DNA from: Tritrichomonas musculus
Taxonomy: Eukaryota; Parabasalia; Tritrichomonadida; Tritrichomonadidae
NCBI GenBank assembly: GCA_039105265.1
Contig: JAPFFF010000005.1
Span: 3,705,501 to 3,769,500 of the forward strand
DNA: 64,000 nt
Direction of reading: 5' to 3'
The notes beneath the pieces are model-generated. The model worked only from the letters and a program-made list of their open reading frames with translations. It was not told the DNA's origin and did no database searches. This document shows, piece by piece, positions 20,178 to 29,799 of this stretch. Made by a program: the position numbers and the translations under genes. The stretch's first letter is position 1, and every line of letters starts with the position of its first letter.

Positions 20178-23100
20178 ACCTAAGAGTACGTGCAAATTTA
20201 GGTAAGTTGGTTTGTTGAAATGTCTTTGACTTCCTGAATGCATTCGAACCATCCAACAAATCAAATGTCATACTTTCTCCTTCATGCATTCTTTCAAAAA
20301 GCTCTTCAACTGAGATATCCATCCTTTTGCACTTGTTGAGAATAACTTGTTTTGGAATTCCTTTGAGTCTAATATGATATCCTTCATTTCCTTGTTCATC
20401 AACCAAGATATCGAGGTAGCTCTTTTTACCAAGTGCAATGAGTTTTCTTGAGTGTATTTCCCCTTGACTACCTTCGAACTCATCAAAGTCATTATGAAAC
20501 TGACACATATTTTTTCCAATAAGAGGTTGATGATACTTGAACTGGAATAAGTCAGCTATCCTTGGTACATCTTTTTCAAGTACATGCATACTATCAGTAT
20601 CTTGATAAAAGATAGGTATACCTGCTTGCTCAGCTGTAGCCATAACCCTGTTCATTAAGTGCTTACTCCAAGAGAGAACGCTTGCACCAAATTGAGGTAG
20701 GTTGAAATGGTCATTAATTGGTTTCAACTTCTTGACATAGCACTTATCAATATTAGCATCTTCAACAACCTCCTTGATAAAGTTGTAGTTCCTCCAGAGG
20801 TACTTGTATAGTTGGCTTTTTGGTACTGTCTTGGTTTCAGTCTTTGTTGCTTTTAATATTGACTTGCCATATATGGAGTTGAGGAGGAGCTTTATTGTTT
20901 GTTCAAGAGGGTTCTTTTGCTTTTTATAACTTGCCCTGAGATTAAAGAGCTTCTCAATGAACTCATTGATTTTCTTGTTAAATCCTTCATCAAAGTAATA
21001 GCCACGTATTAACTCATATTCAACATCATAAAATTCGAACAAGTCCATGAGACCTACTTTATCGATATAATAATGGTCAACAAGGAAATTGCCGAATATT
21101 TTACTACCTGCTTCATTCCTTGTAAATACTTGTCCAAATTTATATGGCTCTTTTGATTTACATTCGAGTTTCTTGATGTTGACTTCGATAAAGAATGTAT
21201 CATATTGCATAAGTTGTTCATGTGTTGTACCTTGTGGTATTACTTTAGGTCTTCCTAATGGTATACCATCCATAACATACATTGCAGATGGATATAAGCT
21301 AACTGCATCAAAGTCTTGTATCTTTCCTTCGATGTATTGCTTTTCATTACCTGCTGTCATTGTTCTTCCACCAGAGACACATCGTTGTATGAAGTCTTGA
21401 CACTTACCTGATAGTTCATAACATCCATCAAAGCAACCATATTTCTTGGCAAAGCAGTATCCAATAGCACTTATAGATATAAAATCATGAACACCATACA
21501 TATCTGTCTTTGTCTCTTTAAAGACTGCTTTCAGGTCTTCATTAAATTTTTCCATTCCCTTCATCAAAACAATACAGTCCTTGAAACAATAGAAGATGGC
21601 ATATTTAATGATGTCGATTTTGCCATCATTATAGCAATTTGCGATTTTTGCATTTTCGATAATCTGCTTGCAGTTTGCATCAAGTTGTGCTTTCGATAAC
21701 TTATCTGCATTTTCATCGATGTATTGCTGTTGGAACTCAGTAGCATCAACAATTCTTCTTTGAATGTTCTCTTGTGTATATAGCTTATATGCCATGACTT
21801 CCTTGTGAACATTGAGGTTGAACATTGTAGCAAATTTACTTAATGCTTGAGGTATTATACTATATGAGTTCCTGAATGTTAATCGCTTTTTGACTTTCCT
21901 TGTACCTTCTTCGAATAATGTCATGATGATTTGCAACACAGTTCCACTTCGTTCTGTTATCTGTGTATCCCATCCAGGTGTGTTAATGAAAAAACATGCA
22001 TCATACTTGAGGTTATGAAAATATGTTAATGAGCCACTCCATAAATAATTCAAGAGCTTCTGTCCACAATCTTCACCTTGAATAGATATTTTATGTATGT
22101 TGGCTCCATCTCGAAAGATCGTACAATTGAGATATGGTATATGTGGACTGACTGTCGAGTTTGTTTCGAAGTCGCTATAATAAATCCTTGACCATGTATT
22201 TTGTTTCTTTTTATTATTCTCAATGAGTCTTGTACTTTGTTCTGCATTATATTCGAGACTTACATAGTCATTAACATGTTCATATTCAGTTGTGTTGATA
22301 ATATCCATTTCGCATGCTTTGATTTCTTCAAATAGATGTAACTCAAACATCTTTTGGAAAAAGGTTATTGGTTTGATTCCTTCATGTTTATAGTCTTTGA
22401 CAGTCTTTCCATTTTTCTCCAATCTTGCTATCATACATCTTTTGTCAAAAGGCATATATGCAAATGTTCTATCAAGTTCTTCATAGTGTTGAAGGTAGAA
22501 TAATGTACAAGGTATTTTCCTGTTGAGCATATAATGGTCTTTGAACAATATCAGGTTAACTTCTCTTTTAAAATCAACAGACCATTTTTTCTTTCTGGTG
22601 TTGATTCTTGTTTCATACTTGTATTTATCAGGTTGTTCAACAATTCTAATGATACTAAAATTGCACTTGAACTTTTTAGCTACTTCTTCTATCTTGTTAT
22701 TGGGTATGGCTCTTGTTTGAACAAAAAATCGTAAGTCATCTATTTCATCATCAGTGAACACACCTGATTGTATACAAGCATATACAAAACAATTATCTCT
22801 GTAGTTCTCTTTCCTTACCTCATGAAAGATTTGGTATGTAGATAAGTCTATAGGTGATAGATTGATGTATGGGAAAAAACTACCTTCTGGTGTATTTCGA
22901 TAGTCTTCATCAATTTCGACTTCATCATCATAGATTTCATGAGTATCCATATCTTGCATCTTGGTTCTAAAATGAACACCATCATTTGTTTTGTTCATGT
23001 CAATAAATTGTACCTCATATCGAACTGGAATGAACATGTTTGAGATATATGGATTAGTGTCTGATTGGTCTTCACTTAAATCAAGTTCTCCTGTTATATG

Positions 23101-23454
23101 ACCTAATGTACTTTCGATGTTGTGCTTATCACTGAGTGTGAAGTACTTATAAGTTCCATCAAGTGCAATTGCTTTAACAATAGGTCTTCCAACATTTTTC
23201 TTTTTATGTATCTGTCGTAGTGCTTCCGTAAATGCGTACCTCTTATCTTCATCTTGATTGATGTCTGTAGCAAAACCAATACCTTGTCCTGCAGGAATCA
23301 TGAGCTTCCTCATTTCTTCTTTAAATTTGTCTTTCTTTTGGTATTGTTTTGCACGTCGATTATATTCACGACGAAACTGTGATTTTGTATCAGCATAGAC
23401 ATCTCCAATAGCATCTAAAAAATTATCTTCAATGTCCTTGTTCATGTTTAACAT
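20170..23454 (-). CDS. Polinton protein-primed DNA polymerase B (PolB)
   Basis: About 1094 residues from MLNMNKDIEDN (23454), which is preceded by the initiator-like TCACTTTTATTTT. It replicates the element by protein priming. Motifs seen: exonuclease-type DFET near 425; motif A DFDAVSLYPS near 714; motif B region NSIYGKS near 858; motif C YQDTDS near 949. This is the DNA_pol_B_2 arrangement. The N-terminal quarter carries a DNCFVYA motif near 219 and a later FKDHYML near 305, compatible with an OTU-like cysteine protease fold fused upstream, as I recall reported for some Polinton polymerases (less certain). It is the replication gene of the element and overlaps the 246-aa gene end by 8 bp. 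Confidence 0.93.
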   Translation of the reverse strand: MLNMNKDIEDNFLDAIGDVYADTKSQFRREYNRRAKQYQKKDKFKEEMRKLMIPAGQGIGFATDINQDEDKRYAFTEALRQIHKKKNVGRPIVKAIALDGTYKYFTLSDKHNIESTLGHITGELDLSEDQSDTNPYISNMFIPVRYEVQFIDMNKTNDGVHFRTKMQDMDTHEIYDDEVEIDEDYRNTPEGSFFPYINLSPIDLSTYQIFHEVRKENYRDNCFVYACIQSGVFTDDEIDDLRFFVQTRAIPNNKIEEVAKKFKCNFSIIRIVEQPDKYKYETRINTRKKKWSVDFKREVNLILFKDHYMLNRKIPCTLFYLQHYEELDRTFAYMPFDKRCMIARLEKNGKTVKDYKHEGIKPITFFQKMFELHLFEEIKACEMDIINTTEYEHVNDYVSLEYNAEQSTRLIENNKKKQNTWSRIYYSDFETNSTVSPHIPYLNCTIFRDGANIHKISIQGEDCGQKLLNYLWSGSLTYFHNLKYDACFFINTPGWDTQITERSGTVLQIIMTLFEEGTRKVKKRLTFRNSYSIIPQALSKFATMFNLNVHKEVMAYKLYTQENIQRRIVDATEFQQQYIDENADKLSKAQLDANCKQIIENAKIANCYNDGKIDIIKYAIFYCFKDCIVLMKGMEKFNEDLKAVFKETKTDMYGVHDFISISAIGYCFAKKYGCFDGCYELSGKCQDFIQRCVSGGRTMTAGNEKQYIEGKIQDFDAVSLYPSAMYVMDGIPLGRPKVIPQGTTHEQLMQYDTFFIEVNIKKLECKSKEPYKFGQVFTRNEAGSKIFGNFLVDHYYIDKVGLMDLFEFYDVEYELIRGYYFDEGFNKKINEFIEKLFNLRASYKKQKNPLEQTIKLLLNSIYGKSILKATKTETKTVPKSQLYKYLWRNYNFIKEVVEDANIDKCYVKKLKPINDHFNLPQFGASVLSWSKHLMNRVMATAEQAGIPIFYQDTDSMHVLEKDVPRIADLFQFKYHQPLIGKNMCQFHNDFDEFEGSQGEIHSRKLIALGKKSYLDILVDEQGNEGYHIRLKGIPKQVILNKCKRMDISVEELFERMHEGESMTFDLLDGSNAFRKSKTFQQTNLPKFARTLRFT

Positions 23455-23461
23455 AAAATAA

Positions 23462-23467
23462 AAGTGA
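23462..23467 (-). promoter_or_regulatory. Initiator-like TCACTT before PolB start
   Basis: On the minus strand TCACTT lies about 8 bases before the ATG at 23454, matching the trichomonad initiator consensus TCA-Py-(T/A). It helps choose this start over the in-frame ATG further upstream. The motif is short and partly expected by chance. Confidence 0.4.
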
Positions 23468-23528
23468 AACGATAAAAATAAAAACAAAGAAAAAGTTAAA
23501 AAAATTATTTTTTTAGTTATGACCTATC

Positions 23529-24947
23529 TTATTGGGGGTAATCATCATCATCAACGACATTATCATCGAGATGTGGAAAATGATATTGGAACTCATTTCC
23601 TTTCACCTTCGATTCAGAGTTCCGTTGAATTTCGTTCTTCTCCATTGATTCACCCCATTGCCTCATGGCTTTCAGCACTTGCTTCGGTGATTGCTTCCTT
23701 CCACTTCTCTCGAAGCTGCATGCTTTGTCCAACTTCTCTTTCTCTTCTTGTGATAAGTATTGTCGAAGATGATAAACGCAATTGGACAACTTCCATCCAT
23801 AGGACTTGAACACGCTCGTCTGATCTGGTGCTTTTTTCTTGTCATATGATTCAACAGCTTCCAACATGTTTCGAAGATAATCAGCTTCTTTCATCATCAA
23901 GTTCGATCTTGCCAACTTTTCAGCAAATGCATCATCTGTTGGAGGACCAGCTTGTTGAGCATTTTTGAGATCTGACACGTCCTTCTTTAGATCGTGAATT
24001 TTGTTAATGTACTTCGCCACCTTTTTTGGAGCAAGTTCCAATTTCATCAGCTCGAGTGCGTATTCGTCGTTATTATCAATGTCTTTCCTGAGTTCTTCAG
24101 CATTGTGATTGATGTCTTCAATGTGAAATTCTACACCAGTCATTTTCTCCTCCAACTTCGTTAATCGTTCTTTCAAGTTTTCATTTTCTTCTATTAATTG
24201 TTCCATTTCTTCTCGAAAGTCGAATGGACGAACATTATCCTCCTTATAATCACTATTGGATTTCATTTCATGAACACTTTTCGGTGGCTTATATGGTTCT
24301 TTGCGAGCTGGTGATGGTTCTTGTTCATGATCAACTTCTTCTTCTTCTCCTTCTATCTTTGTTTCTTCTTTTGGATTGGAACCGAGTTTTTGATTCTCGA
24401 CAAATGCAGATGGTCTAGCGAGAACTCTTGGAGGTGGTGGTATTTGTTGATTAGAAGGAGGTGGAGGAGGTGGAGGAACTTGTATTATATTATATGAGCG
24501 AGGTGGTGGAAAGACTTTATTGGAAATTGGAACATATGGAACATATGGATTCTTCCTTCTTGCATCGTCTTCTTGCTTCAATCTTGCTAATGCTTCTTCT
24601 TCTTGCTTCTTCTTCCTTCTTGCTTCTTCTTCTTGCTGCTTCTTCAATCTAGCTGCTTCTTCTTCTTCTTGCTGCTTCTTCAATCTTGCTGCTTCTTCTT
24701 CTTCTTGCTTCTTCTTCAATCTAGCTGCTTCTTCTTCTTGCTGCTTCTTCTTTAATCTAGCTGCTGCTTCTTCTTGCTGCTTCATGATGAACTGTCTCAT
24801 GGATTCGAGTTGTTCTGGGGTCATGTTCTTGAGCCAAACTTCTGTGGGTGGAGCTGATGGCGGATCTGATGGTGGAGCTTGTTGACCCGATTGCTCGATC
24901 GAGTCAAATAGACTAACATCGCTGTCTGAGCTGTAGTTGTATGACAT
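23529..24947 (-). CDS. Polinton coiled-coil and proline-rich protein, 472 aa
   Basis: A 472-residue protein in four parts: an acidic, Ser/Pro-rich start; a long charged helix built on repeats of AARLKKKQEEEE (about residues 58-130); a poly-Pro segment (about 155-180); and a second coiled coil (EEMEQLIEENENLKERLTKL near 245-265) followed by a helical C-terminal domain with an acidic tail. I see no enzymatic motif. The repeated 5' part is visible in DNA as a (TTCTTCTTCTTG-rich) tract at 24570-24780. It may be a scaffold or core protein of the particle; this is inference only. Confidence 0.65.
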   Translation of the reverse strand: MSYNYSSDSDVSLFDSIEQSGQQAPPSDPPSAPPTEVWLKNMTPEQLESMRQFIMKQQEEAAARLKKKQQEEEAARLKKKQEEEEAARLKKQQEEEEAARLKKQQEEEARRKKKQEEEALARLKQEDDARRKNPYVPYVPISNKVFPPPRSYNIIQVPPPPPPPSNQQIPPPPRVLARPSAFVENQKLGSNPKEETKIEGEEEEVDHEQEPSPARKEPYKPPKSVHEMKSNSDYKEDNVRPFDFREEMEQLIEENENLKERLTKLEEKMTGVEFHIEDINHNAEELRKDIDNNDEYALELMKLELAPKKVAKYINKIHDLKKDVSDLKNAQQAGPPTDDAFAEKLARSNLMMKEADYLRNMLEAVESYDKKKAPDQTSVFKSYGWKLSNCVYHLRQYLSQEEKEKLDKACSFERSGRKQSPKQVLKAMRQWGESMEKNEIQRNSESKVKGNEFQYHFPHLDDNVVDDDDYPQ

Positions 24948-25120
24948 ACAAGTATAAAAATGATCTATTTTCTAGTTGATATCACTAAATTTTAAATTTC
25001 GTAGAAAAACTCGAAGGTAGATATTTTTCTTTGAAAAAGTTAAATACACTATAAAAATTCAAAAATTGAATTAAAAAAAATAAAATATATTGAAATTTTA
25101 AAAAAATATATTTATTAATA

Positions 25121-25126
25121 TCACTA
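25121..25126 (+). promoter_or_regulatory. Initiator-like TCACTA
   Basis: TCACTA lies 12 bases before the ATG of the 141-aa gene, in the divergent interval between it and the coiled-coil gene. Confidence 0.4.
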
Positions 25127-25137
25127 TTATTTTATTA

Positions 25138-25563
25138 ATGATGAATGAAGAAGAAGATAAAATAGAAGATATTTTACAAAAACAAACACCTCCTAAAGAT
25201 CATGATTCATTCGACTACAAAATTAATATAAACATGTCGAAAAAAATATCTCAACTAAAAGTTGAAGATGATACATCAAATTTAAGAACGATGTGTGAAA
25301 ATTATGCTCATGCTCTTGAAAATGATGCACATCGACTTCGAGCAAAACAAAAAAAGAGGTATGATGAATGGTTTGACAGCCTCGAAAAAGATTGTTATCC
25401 TGCAAGAGACATTGTTAACTTGTACAACATGTTCTTTGGTCATGAACTATCTATTACTCGACTTGGTTTCGGGCATCTCGATGGAACAAAGAGACACTTT
25501 ACACATAAGAAAGTGAAAAGAAACAAGAAGTTCATCACAATGTACTACAAGAAAAATGAATAA
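25138..25563 (+). CDS. Polinton small acidic/basic protein, 141 aa
   Basis: A 141-residue charged protein (a second Met follows immediately). The first 60 residues are acidic; the second half is basic and aromatic (LRAKQKKRYDEWFDSLEKD, then KRHFTHKKVKRNKKF). No known domain is recognised. The basic C-terminus may bind nucleic acid. It is divergent from the coiled-coil gene and ends just before a 19-bp minisatellite. Confidence 0.6.
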   Translation: MMNEEEDKIEDILQKQTPPKDHDSFDYKININMSKKISQLKVEDDTSNLRTMCENYAHALENDAHRLRAKQKKRYDEWFDSLEKDCYPARDIVNLYNMFFGHELSITRLGFGHLDGTKRHFTHKKVKRNKKFITMYYKKNE

Positions 25564-25591
25564 CTAAAAAAAAGTTTTTTTTTTTAACTAC

Positions 25592-25860
25592 ATGTTTTTC
25601 CTCATAAGCTACCTTTTTCCTCATAAGCTACCTTTTTCCTCATAAGCTACCTTTTTCCTCATAAGCTACCTTTTTCCTCATAAGCTACCTTTTTCCTCAT
25701 AAGCTACCTTTTTCCTCATAATACCTTTTTCCTCATAAGCTACCTTTTTCCTCATAAGCTACCTTTTTCCTCATTTCATAAGCTACCTTTTTCCTCATAA
25801 GCTACCTTTTTCCTCATAAGCTACCTTCATAAGCTACCTCATTCTTCATAAGCTACCTTT
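25592..25860. repeat. 19-bp minisatellite, about 14 copies
   Basis: Tandem CTACCTTTTTCCTCATAAG units, mostly identical, with a few shortened or altered copies towards 25720 and 25790-25860. On the minus strand the unit matches the last codons of the adjacent 92-aa gene (KKVAYEE then stop). The array therefore seems to have grown from that gene's 3' end. The 19-bp period is not a multiple of three, so it lies outside coding sequence. Confidence 0.9.
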
Positions 25861-26117
25861 TTGCTTTCATACAACATTATTTTTTCCTTCATACTTTGTA
25901 CTTCTTTTTTCTTTCTTTCACGATATGCCTTTTGCTGTTGTTTACGTGCTTCATTTCGTTCTTCAACAGTTGCATACTTTTGCTTTCTACCACGTTTTTC
26001 TGTTGTTTCAGTTTTTGCAGTATCAATATTTTTGAGGTTGTTGTTACTCTTGGACTTCTTCAACTTCTTGATGATAGCTGTTTCCTTGAACTCACCCAAA
26101 TCTAAATTTTGGCTCAT
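25839..26117 (-). CDS. Polinton basic-region protein, AT-hook/bZIP-like, 92 aa
   Basis: A 92-residue protein if started at MSQNLDLGEF (26117); the upstream part of the frame overlaps the divergent gene and has no support. It is strongly basic with the phrase RGRKQKYATVEERNEARKQQ followed by AYRERKKKE, resembling an AT-hook (RGRK) joined to a bZIP-like basic helix. Likely DNA binding, perhaps a transcription regulator or DNA condenser of the element. There is no clear leucine zipper. The coding end overlaps the minisatellite. Confidence 0.65.
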   Translation of the reverse strand: MSQNLDLGEFKETAIIKKLKKSKSNNNLKNIDTAKTETTEKRGRKQKYATVEERNEARKQQQKAYRERKKKEVQSMKEKIMLYESKKVAYEE

Positions 26118-26176
26118 GATTTCATTCGAGAAAAAAAATTGAATTATTTTTGAAAATTGAATATTCGCAAACAAAA

Positions 26177-26187
26177 TCACTTCATTT
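26177..26187 (+). promoter_or_regulatory. Initiator-like TCACTTCATTT
   Basis: Two overlapping initiator-like words (TCACTT, TCATTT) end 6 bases before the ATG at 26194 in the 76-bp divergent interval. Confidence 0.45.
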
Positions 26188-26193
26188 TTTAAA

Positions 26194-26565
26194 ATGTCGC
26201 GTTCTGGAAATGACTTCAAAGAATTCCAAAAACAGCAAAAGCTAGCTATCAAAAATGCTCATGTTGAAATAGCCAATGCTATTAAAGAGGTGATATTTCT
26301 GTTCAACCAAAAAATAATAAACTCGACATCATCTAATGTCTGCACCATCTATGACCCTTTGATACAAGCAAACATGAACAAGATTGCTGAAGCACTTACT
26401 CAAATGAATCTCACTACCTGCGAGGTTTTTCATAAAAAGATTCCTCAATCTACAACACCAAAATCTATTGGCTTTCACGTGCCTATAGTGCCTGACTCGC
26501 AAGAGACACAAGAAGAAGATGATGAAGATGAACAAGAAGCTTCATCTCCAAAAGACAAGGAGTAA
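26194..26565 (+). CDS. Polinton small helical protein with acidic tail, 123 aa
   Basis: A 123-residue protein. Residues 10-90 are predicted helical (KEFQKQQKLAIKNAHVEIAN, IQANMNKIAEALTQM), followed by a Pro/Ser linker and an acidic tail (QEEDDEDEQEASS). No family is recognised. It is divergent from the basic 92-aa protein. Confidence 0.6.
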   Translation: MSRSGNDFKEFQKQQKLAIKNAHVEIANAIKEVIFLFNQKIINSTSSNVCTIYDPLIQANMNKIAEALTQMNLTTCEVFHKKIPQSTTPKSIGFHVPIVPDSQETQEEDDEDEQEASSPKDKE

Positions 26566-26618
26566 GAGTAAAAAAATAATTACTTCTAATTTTAAGTTTT
26601 TTTTATATATGTCTTTTT

Positions 26619-27143
26619 TTATACTATGCAATATTTTAAGCATACATGATAATTATTAACAAGCTCATTATATTCTTTATTATATACTTGTTTCAAGTCA
26701 ATGACTACCTCTCCATTATCTTTAATAATCTTAATAGCATCTATTTTTCTTATTGGATTGCTCTTAGTTGCACAACATCCAACATCTTCATTAAGTTGTA
26801 CTTCAACCTCACTAACATGTAGTATTGCTTTGATGATGTTGCTAAGAGATTCAATAGGTACTATGATGCATTTCTTTGATATAATGTTAGCTAGTAGTGC
26901 TTTGTCTTGATTAAGTAGTATTTGTGCATATGCTTCAAGTATAACATTACGTACATCTGGTTCAACTTCAACAGGTTCAGTTTGCACTCCAATGTCTCTT
27001 GTAATAACAATGTCTTCCTTGCCATCATCTCTCTTATTAATAATAATGTTGTTGTTGATGTTTGATGTAGATGATGCAGCTGCTGATGGTTCTAAAGATA
27101 CATTTGCTTGAACTCCATTGGTTGTACCCCTCTTCTTAATCAT
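26619..27143 (-). CDS. Polinton 174-aa protein with GVQTE motif
   Basis: A 174-residue protein. A low-complexity Ser/Asn N-terminus leads to RDIGVQTEPVEVEPDV (GVQTE at residues 52-56), then a helical domain and a short Cys-containing segment (DVGCCATK). The GVQTE phrase resembles the LC8 dynein light chain ligand pattern and recurs in two other proteins of this element. No domain family is recognised. Confidence 0.6.
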   Translation of the reverse strand: MIKKRGTTNGVQANVSLEPSAAASSTSNINNNIIINKRDDGKEDIVITRDIGVQTEPVEVEPDVRNVILEAYAQILLNQDKALLANIISKKCIIVPIESLSNIIKAILHVSEVEVQLNEDVGCCATKSNPIRKIDAIKIIKDNGEVVIDLKQVYNKEYNELVNNYHVCLKYCIV

Positions 27144-27164
27144 TTAGGTTGGGAAAAAATAGGC

Positions 27165-27611
27165 TTAAAGTACTAAGTCTAGCTGTTCTCCAATAAACAT
27201 GTCAAATGACTCAATTTGATATTTCTGCTTGAGAGCATCGATTTTTGGTTTATGACTTGTAGGAGCAGCTGCAATGGAGTAGTTGTAGTATTTGATTCCT
27301 TGATACTCTTGAGTGGTAGTGTTTCCATTTATGTAGAACTCTTCGAAATCTTCAGTTATTTTTCTCCTTGAGTTAGGCTTAATAAATATTGAGTCAAGAT
27401 CAAGTTCTTTGAGCTTATCTGGATAAAATCTGTGGCACTTGTCTTTTACCTTGATTGAGACATAGAGTACTTTGCCTAAATAACTCCATTCTCCTGTTTT
27501 CATTGGGTACTTGTCACAAAGTATCGAGAAATTACATTGTTTAGTATTTGGAGCACATTTTGCGCGAAGTTCATTGACATAGTCATAGACGTTTCTTGTT
27601 GTCATTTTCAT
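27165..27611 (-). CDS. Polinton 148-aa protein, unknown
   Basis: A 148-residue mixed alpha/beta protein (MKMTTRNVYDYVNELRAKC at the start; a second Met at codon 3). It has four Cys in the first half (CAPNTKQCNFSILC) and a later KCHRFYP, but no recognised zinc-binding pattern. It sits in the minus-strand structural block, 22 bp from its neighbour. Function unknown. Confidence 0.6.
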   Translation of the reverse strand: MKMTTRNVYDYVNELRAKCAPNTKQCNFSILCDKYPMKTGEWSYLGKVLYVSIKVKDKCHRFYPDKLKELDLDSIFIKPNSRRKITEDFEEFYINGNTTTQEYQGIKYYNYSIAAAPTSHKPKIDALKQKYQIESFDMFIGEQLDLVL

Positions 27612-27635
27612 CTGGATAAAAAATTCAATAAAAAA

Positions 27636-28070
27636 TTAATATATGTTATTTTGGGTAAAGATATGTTGGGTAGGTCCATATCGAATATCTTGTTTATTAT
27701 ATTCTCTTGCTCTACCTTGCATTGGTGGTTTCTCAGGCTTCTTAAGATATTTTGGTAAGAGAGGTACTGGTCTATCTTTTTCACCTATATGTCGATAAAA
27801 ACCACCATCTGTAATACTAACAGGAGGTTCACGAACAGGTTTGGTTATATGTTCTCGAGTATCTGGAAATCTAACAGGGTCCTCATGTTCAATAATCTGG
27901 GTAGGTGGTCGATTAATATATGGGTTGAAGGTTACAGAATAAGTATTAGTATTACTGAACACACCAAAATGTTGAAACTCTAAGTCCTTATTTTTCATGG
28001 TAGCTTCATTATACATCATACCTTCTCTTCCAACAATCTCAGCATGTGGGCTTCTATAATCATTCGACAT
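27636..28070 (-). CDS. Polinton 144-aa proline-rich protein
   Basis: About 144 residues from MSNDYRSPHAEIVGREG (28070); the longer open frame would begin MFFMFWK, which is less likely. It is rich in Pro, Arg and charged residues (EHEDPVRFPDTREHITKPVR, KYLKKPEKPPMQG). It lies directly downstream of the major capsid gene with a 29-bp gap, so a minor structural or cement role is plausible but not shown. Confidence 0.6.
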   Translation of the reverse strand: MSNDYRSPHAEIVGREGMMYNEATMKNKDLEFQHFGVFSNTNTYSVTFNPYINRPPTQIIEHEDPVRFPDTREHITKPVREPPVSITDGGFYRHIGEKDRPVPLLPKYLKKPEKPPMQGRAREYNKQDIRYGPTQHIFTQNNIY

Positions 28071-28099
28071 TTTCCAAAACATAAAAAACATACTTCTTT

Positions 28100-29782
28100 T
28101 TACTCAGGGGTTGTTAAATCATAAGGACCAATACGTACTGATGGTGGCATACCATTAGGTCTAATTAAGATACTAATTGATATATCTGTTAATAAGCATA
28201 ATAATGGAGGTGTATCTACTTCCTGTCTAAATGGATTATCTGCCTTTTGACTACATATCAATTCGAAGTTAATAGGTGCAAGACTTGAAAGACCTTGTTG
28301 ATATGTTCCATCTGTTTCAGTAGGAAGACCTATGAAGAATGAGGACCTATCATTTGGATAATAGCCTGTTGTATTTTCATTATATTGATACTCATTCGCT
28401 AAACTTGCAATAACCTCTTTATTAAATCCATTTTGCTCTCCATTCATGTTCATTGCATTCTGGCAATATTCGAGGAACTCTGGATACTTACCATTCGTAC
28501 CAAATGCTTTAGCAGGAATATTATTGTAATTACCACAATTCATATGAAATGCTTCAAACATAGGATTCTTGAAGTATGTCTTATGCGTATGCTTGAGTGG
28601 GAATAAGCAAAACATACTATCTACAAAATTAGGTGTAATAGTAATAGTTGCTTTATCTTGTTCATTATTAAGAGGTCTTGTACAAGTGTAAAATGACATA
28701 ATCTGTGTTGGGAATGTAAGTGGATGTTGTGGGTTAGCATATCTTTGAACAAGTGCTGTATATACAGATTCATGAATACCAAAACAAGGTATAATACTCG
28801 CACATTCTTCAATGGAATAATCAACAACACTCCAAGTTCTCCAATCACTGTAAATAGTTCGGTCAACTCTTGCCTTAGTATTGTTAGCTCCTGCGACTTC
28901 ATATGCTCCTCCATGATTTTCACCAACAGGTGGAAGATTCTTGGGGTCATTAATCTTATCCATTGCTATTTTTTCGGTACTTGTCCACATCCATATTGGT
29001 TCTCCAATAGGTCGAAATTCATTGGTAATTTCATCAACATTGAAGTCTTTCATTATATGTGGATTAGCAACCAAGCTCTTTTCAAAACCAACTGGACAAT
29101 ATACCATACCAGCTGTTGAAAAGTATAGACGTAATTCGATTTTACCTGCAAATGCTGGCAAGTACTTGATATTAGATAAAGGTAGGAATCGTCGCAAATC
29201 AATCTTTAATCTAATTGTTTCAGTGACAGAAGTCACATCTTTGTTAAGATTTGCAACAAAACCACATCTCCTTCCATGAGTATCATTCCAAATATCCTTA
29301 TGTCTTGCTTTACTATATATATCAGCTCTTTTAGTAACTTCATTTGCACAACATGCAGTTAAAAAGGATTCTTCACATCCAAAGTTCTGGGTATAAAGCG
29401 TCATACCATTAGCTACAATTTCATACTTCTCAACTGCATCTCGAGCATCCTTAAAACCAAACCATACCTTACCAAAATTATAACCACTGACATTTTCTAA
29501 ATCACTTAGAATTGGCTTGTCTATTTTTATCATCACTTTCATATCTGCTCGAATAAATCCATTATATATATCAGCAGTATTATGAGTATTAGGAGATATA
29601 ATACATGTTGTATATGAACCACTCTTAATTGGTGGTGATGGTGAATATGAAGTTTGTGGATTTAATGAGTATGCCTTATTTGTATCACTAAGTGCTATGC
29701 AATTATCGACAACATCAAAGTAAGATGCAATCTGGGTACAAACCTCTGCTGAGGTTTTCATATAGGATTCCTTGTTGAGCAT
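28100..29782 (-). CDS. Polinton major capsid protein, double jelly-roll type
   Basis: A 560-residue protein without membrane segments, rich in beta-type alternation, with Pro/Gly loops and a C-terminal strand region ending SISILIRPNGMPPSVRIGPY. Length and the order of long strands and loops fit the double jelly-roll major capsid protein of Polintons. The location, between small structural-type genes and upstream of ATPase, integrase and protease in the same orientation, supports this. The fold is inferred by family size, context and pattern, not by motif. The frame is open and looks whole. Confidence 0.75.
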   Translation of the reverse strand: MLNKESYMKTSAEVCTQIASYFDVVDNCIALSDTNKAYSLNPQTSYSPSPPIKSGSYTTCIISPNTHNTADIYNGFIRADMKVMIKIDKPILSDLENVSGYNFGKVWFGFKDARDAVEKYEIVANGMTLYTQNFGCEESFLTACCANEVTKRADIYSKARHKDIWNDTHGRRCGFVANLNKDVTSVTETIRLKIDLRRFLPLSNIKYLPAFAGKIELRLYFSTAGMVYCPVGFEKSLVANPHIMKDFNVDEITNEFRPIGEPIWMWTSTEKIAMDKINDPKNLPPVGENHGGAYEVAGANNTKARVDRTIYSDWRTWSVVDYSIEECASIIPCFGIHESVYTALVQRYANPQHPLTFPTQIMSFYTCTRPLNNEQDKATITITPNFVDSMFCLFPLKHTHKTYFKNPMFEAFHMNCGNYNNIPAKAFGTNGKYPEFLEYCQNAMNMNGEQNGFNKEVIASLANEYQYNENTTGYYPNDRSSFFIGLPTETDGTYQQGLSSLAPINFELICSQKADNPFRQEVDTPPLLCLLTDISISILIRPNGMPPSVRIGPYDLTTPE

Positions 29783-29799
29783 TTTAGATGGAAAAAAAT

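Noticed and set aside
24224-24885. Plus-strand open frames rich in Ser, Cys and Leu
   Set aside because: They are shadows of the RLKKKQEEEE repeats of the minus-strand coiled-coil gene.
25592-25860. Regular repeats that could suggest a CRISPR array
   Set aside because: Units are head-to-tail without spacers, the period is 19 bp, and the genome is eukaryotic; it is a minisatellite.
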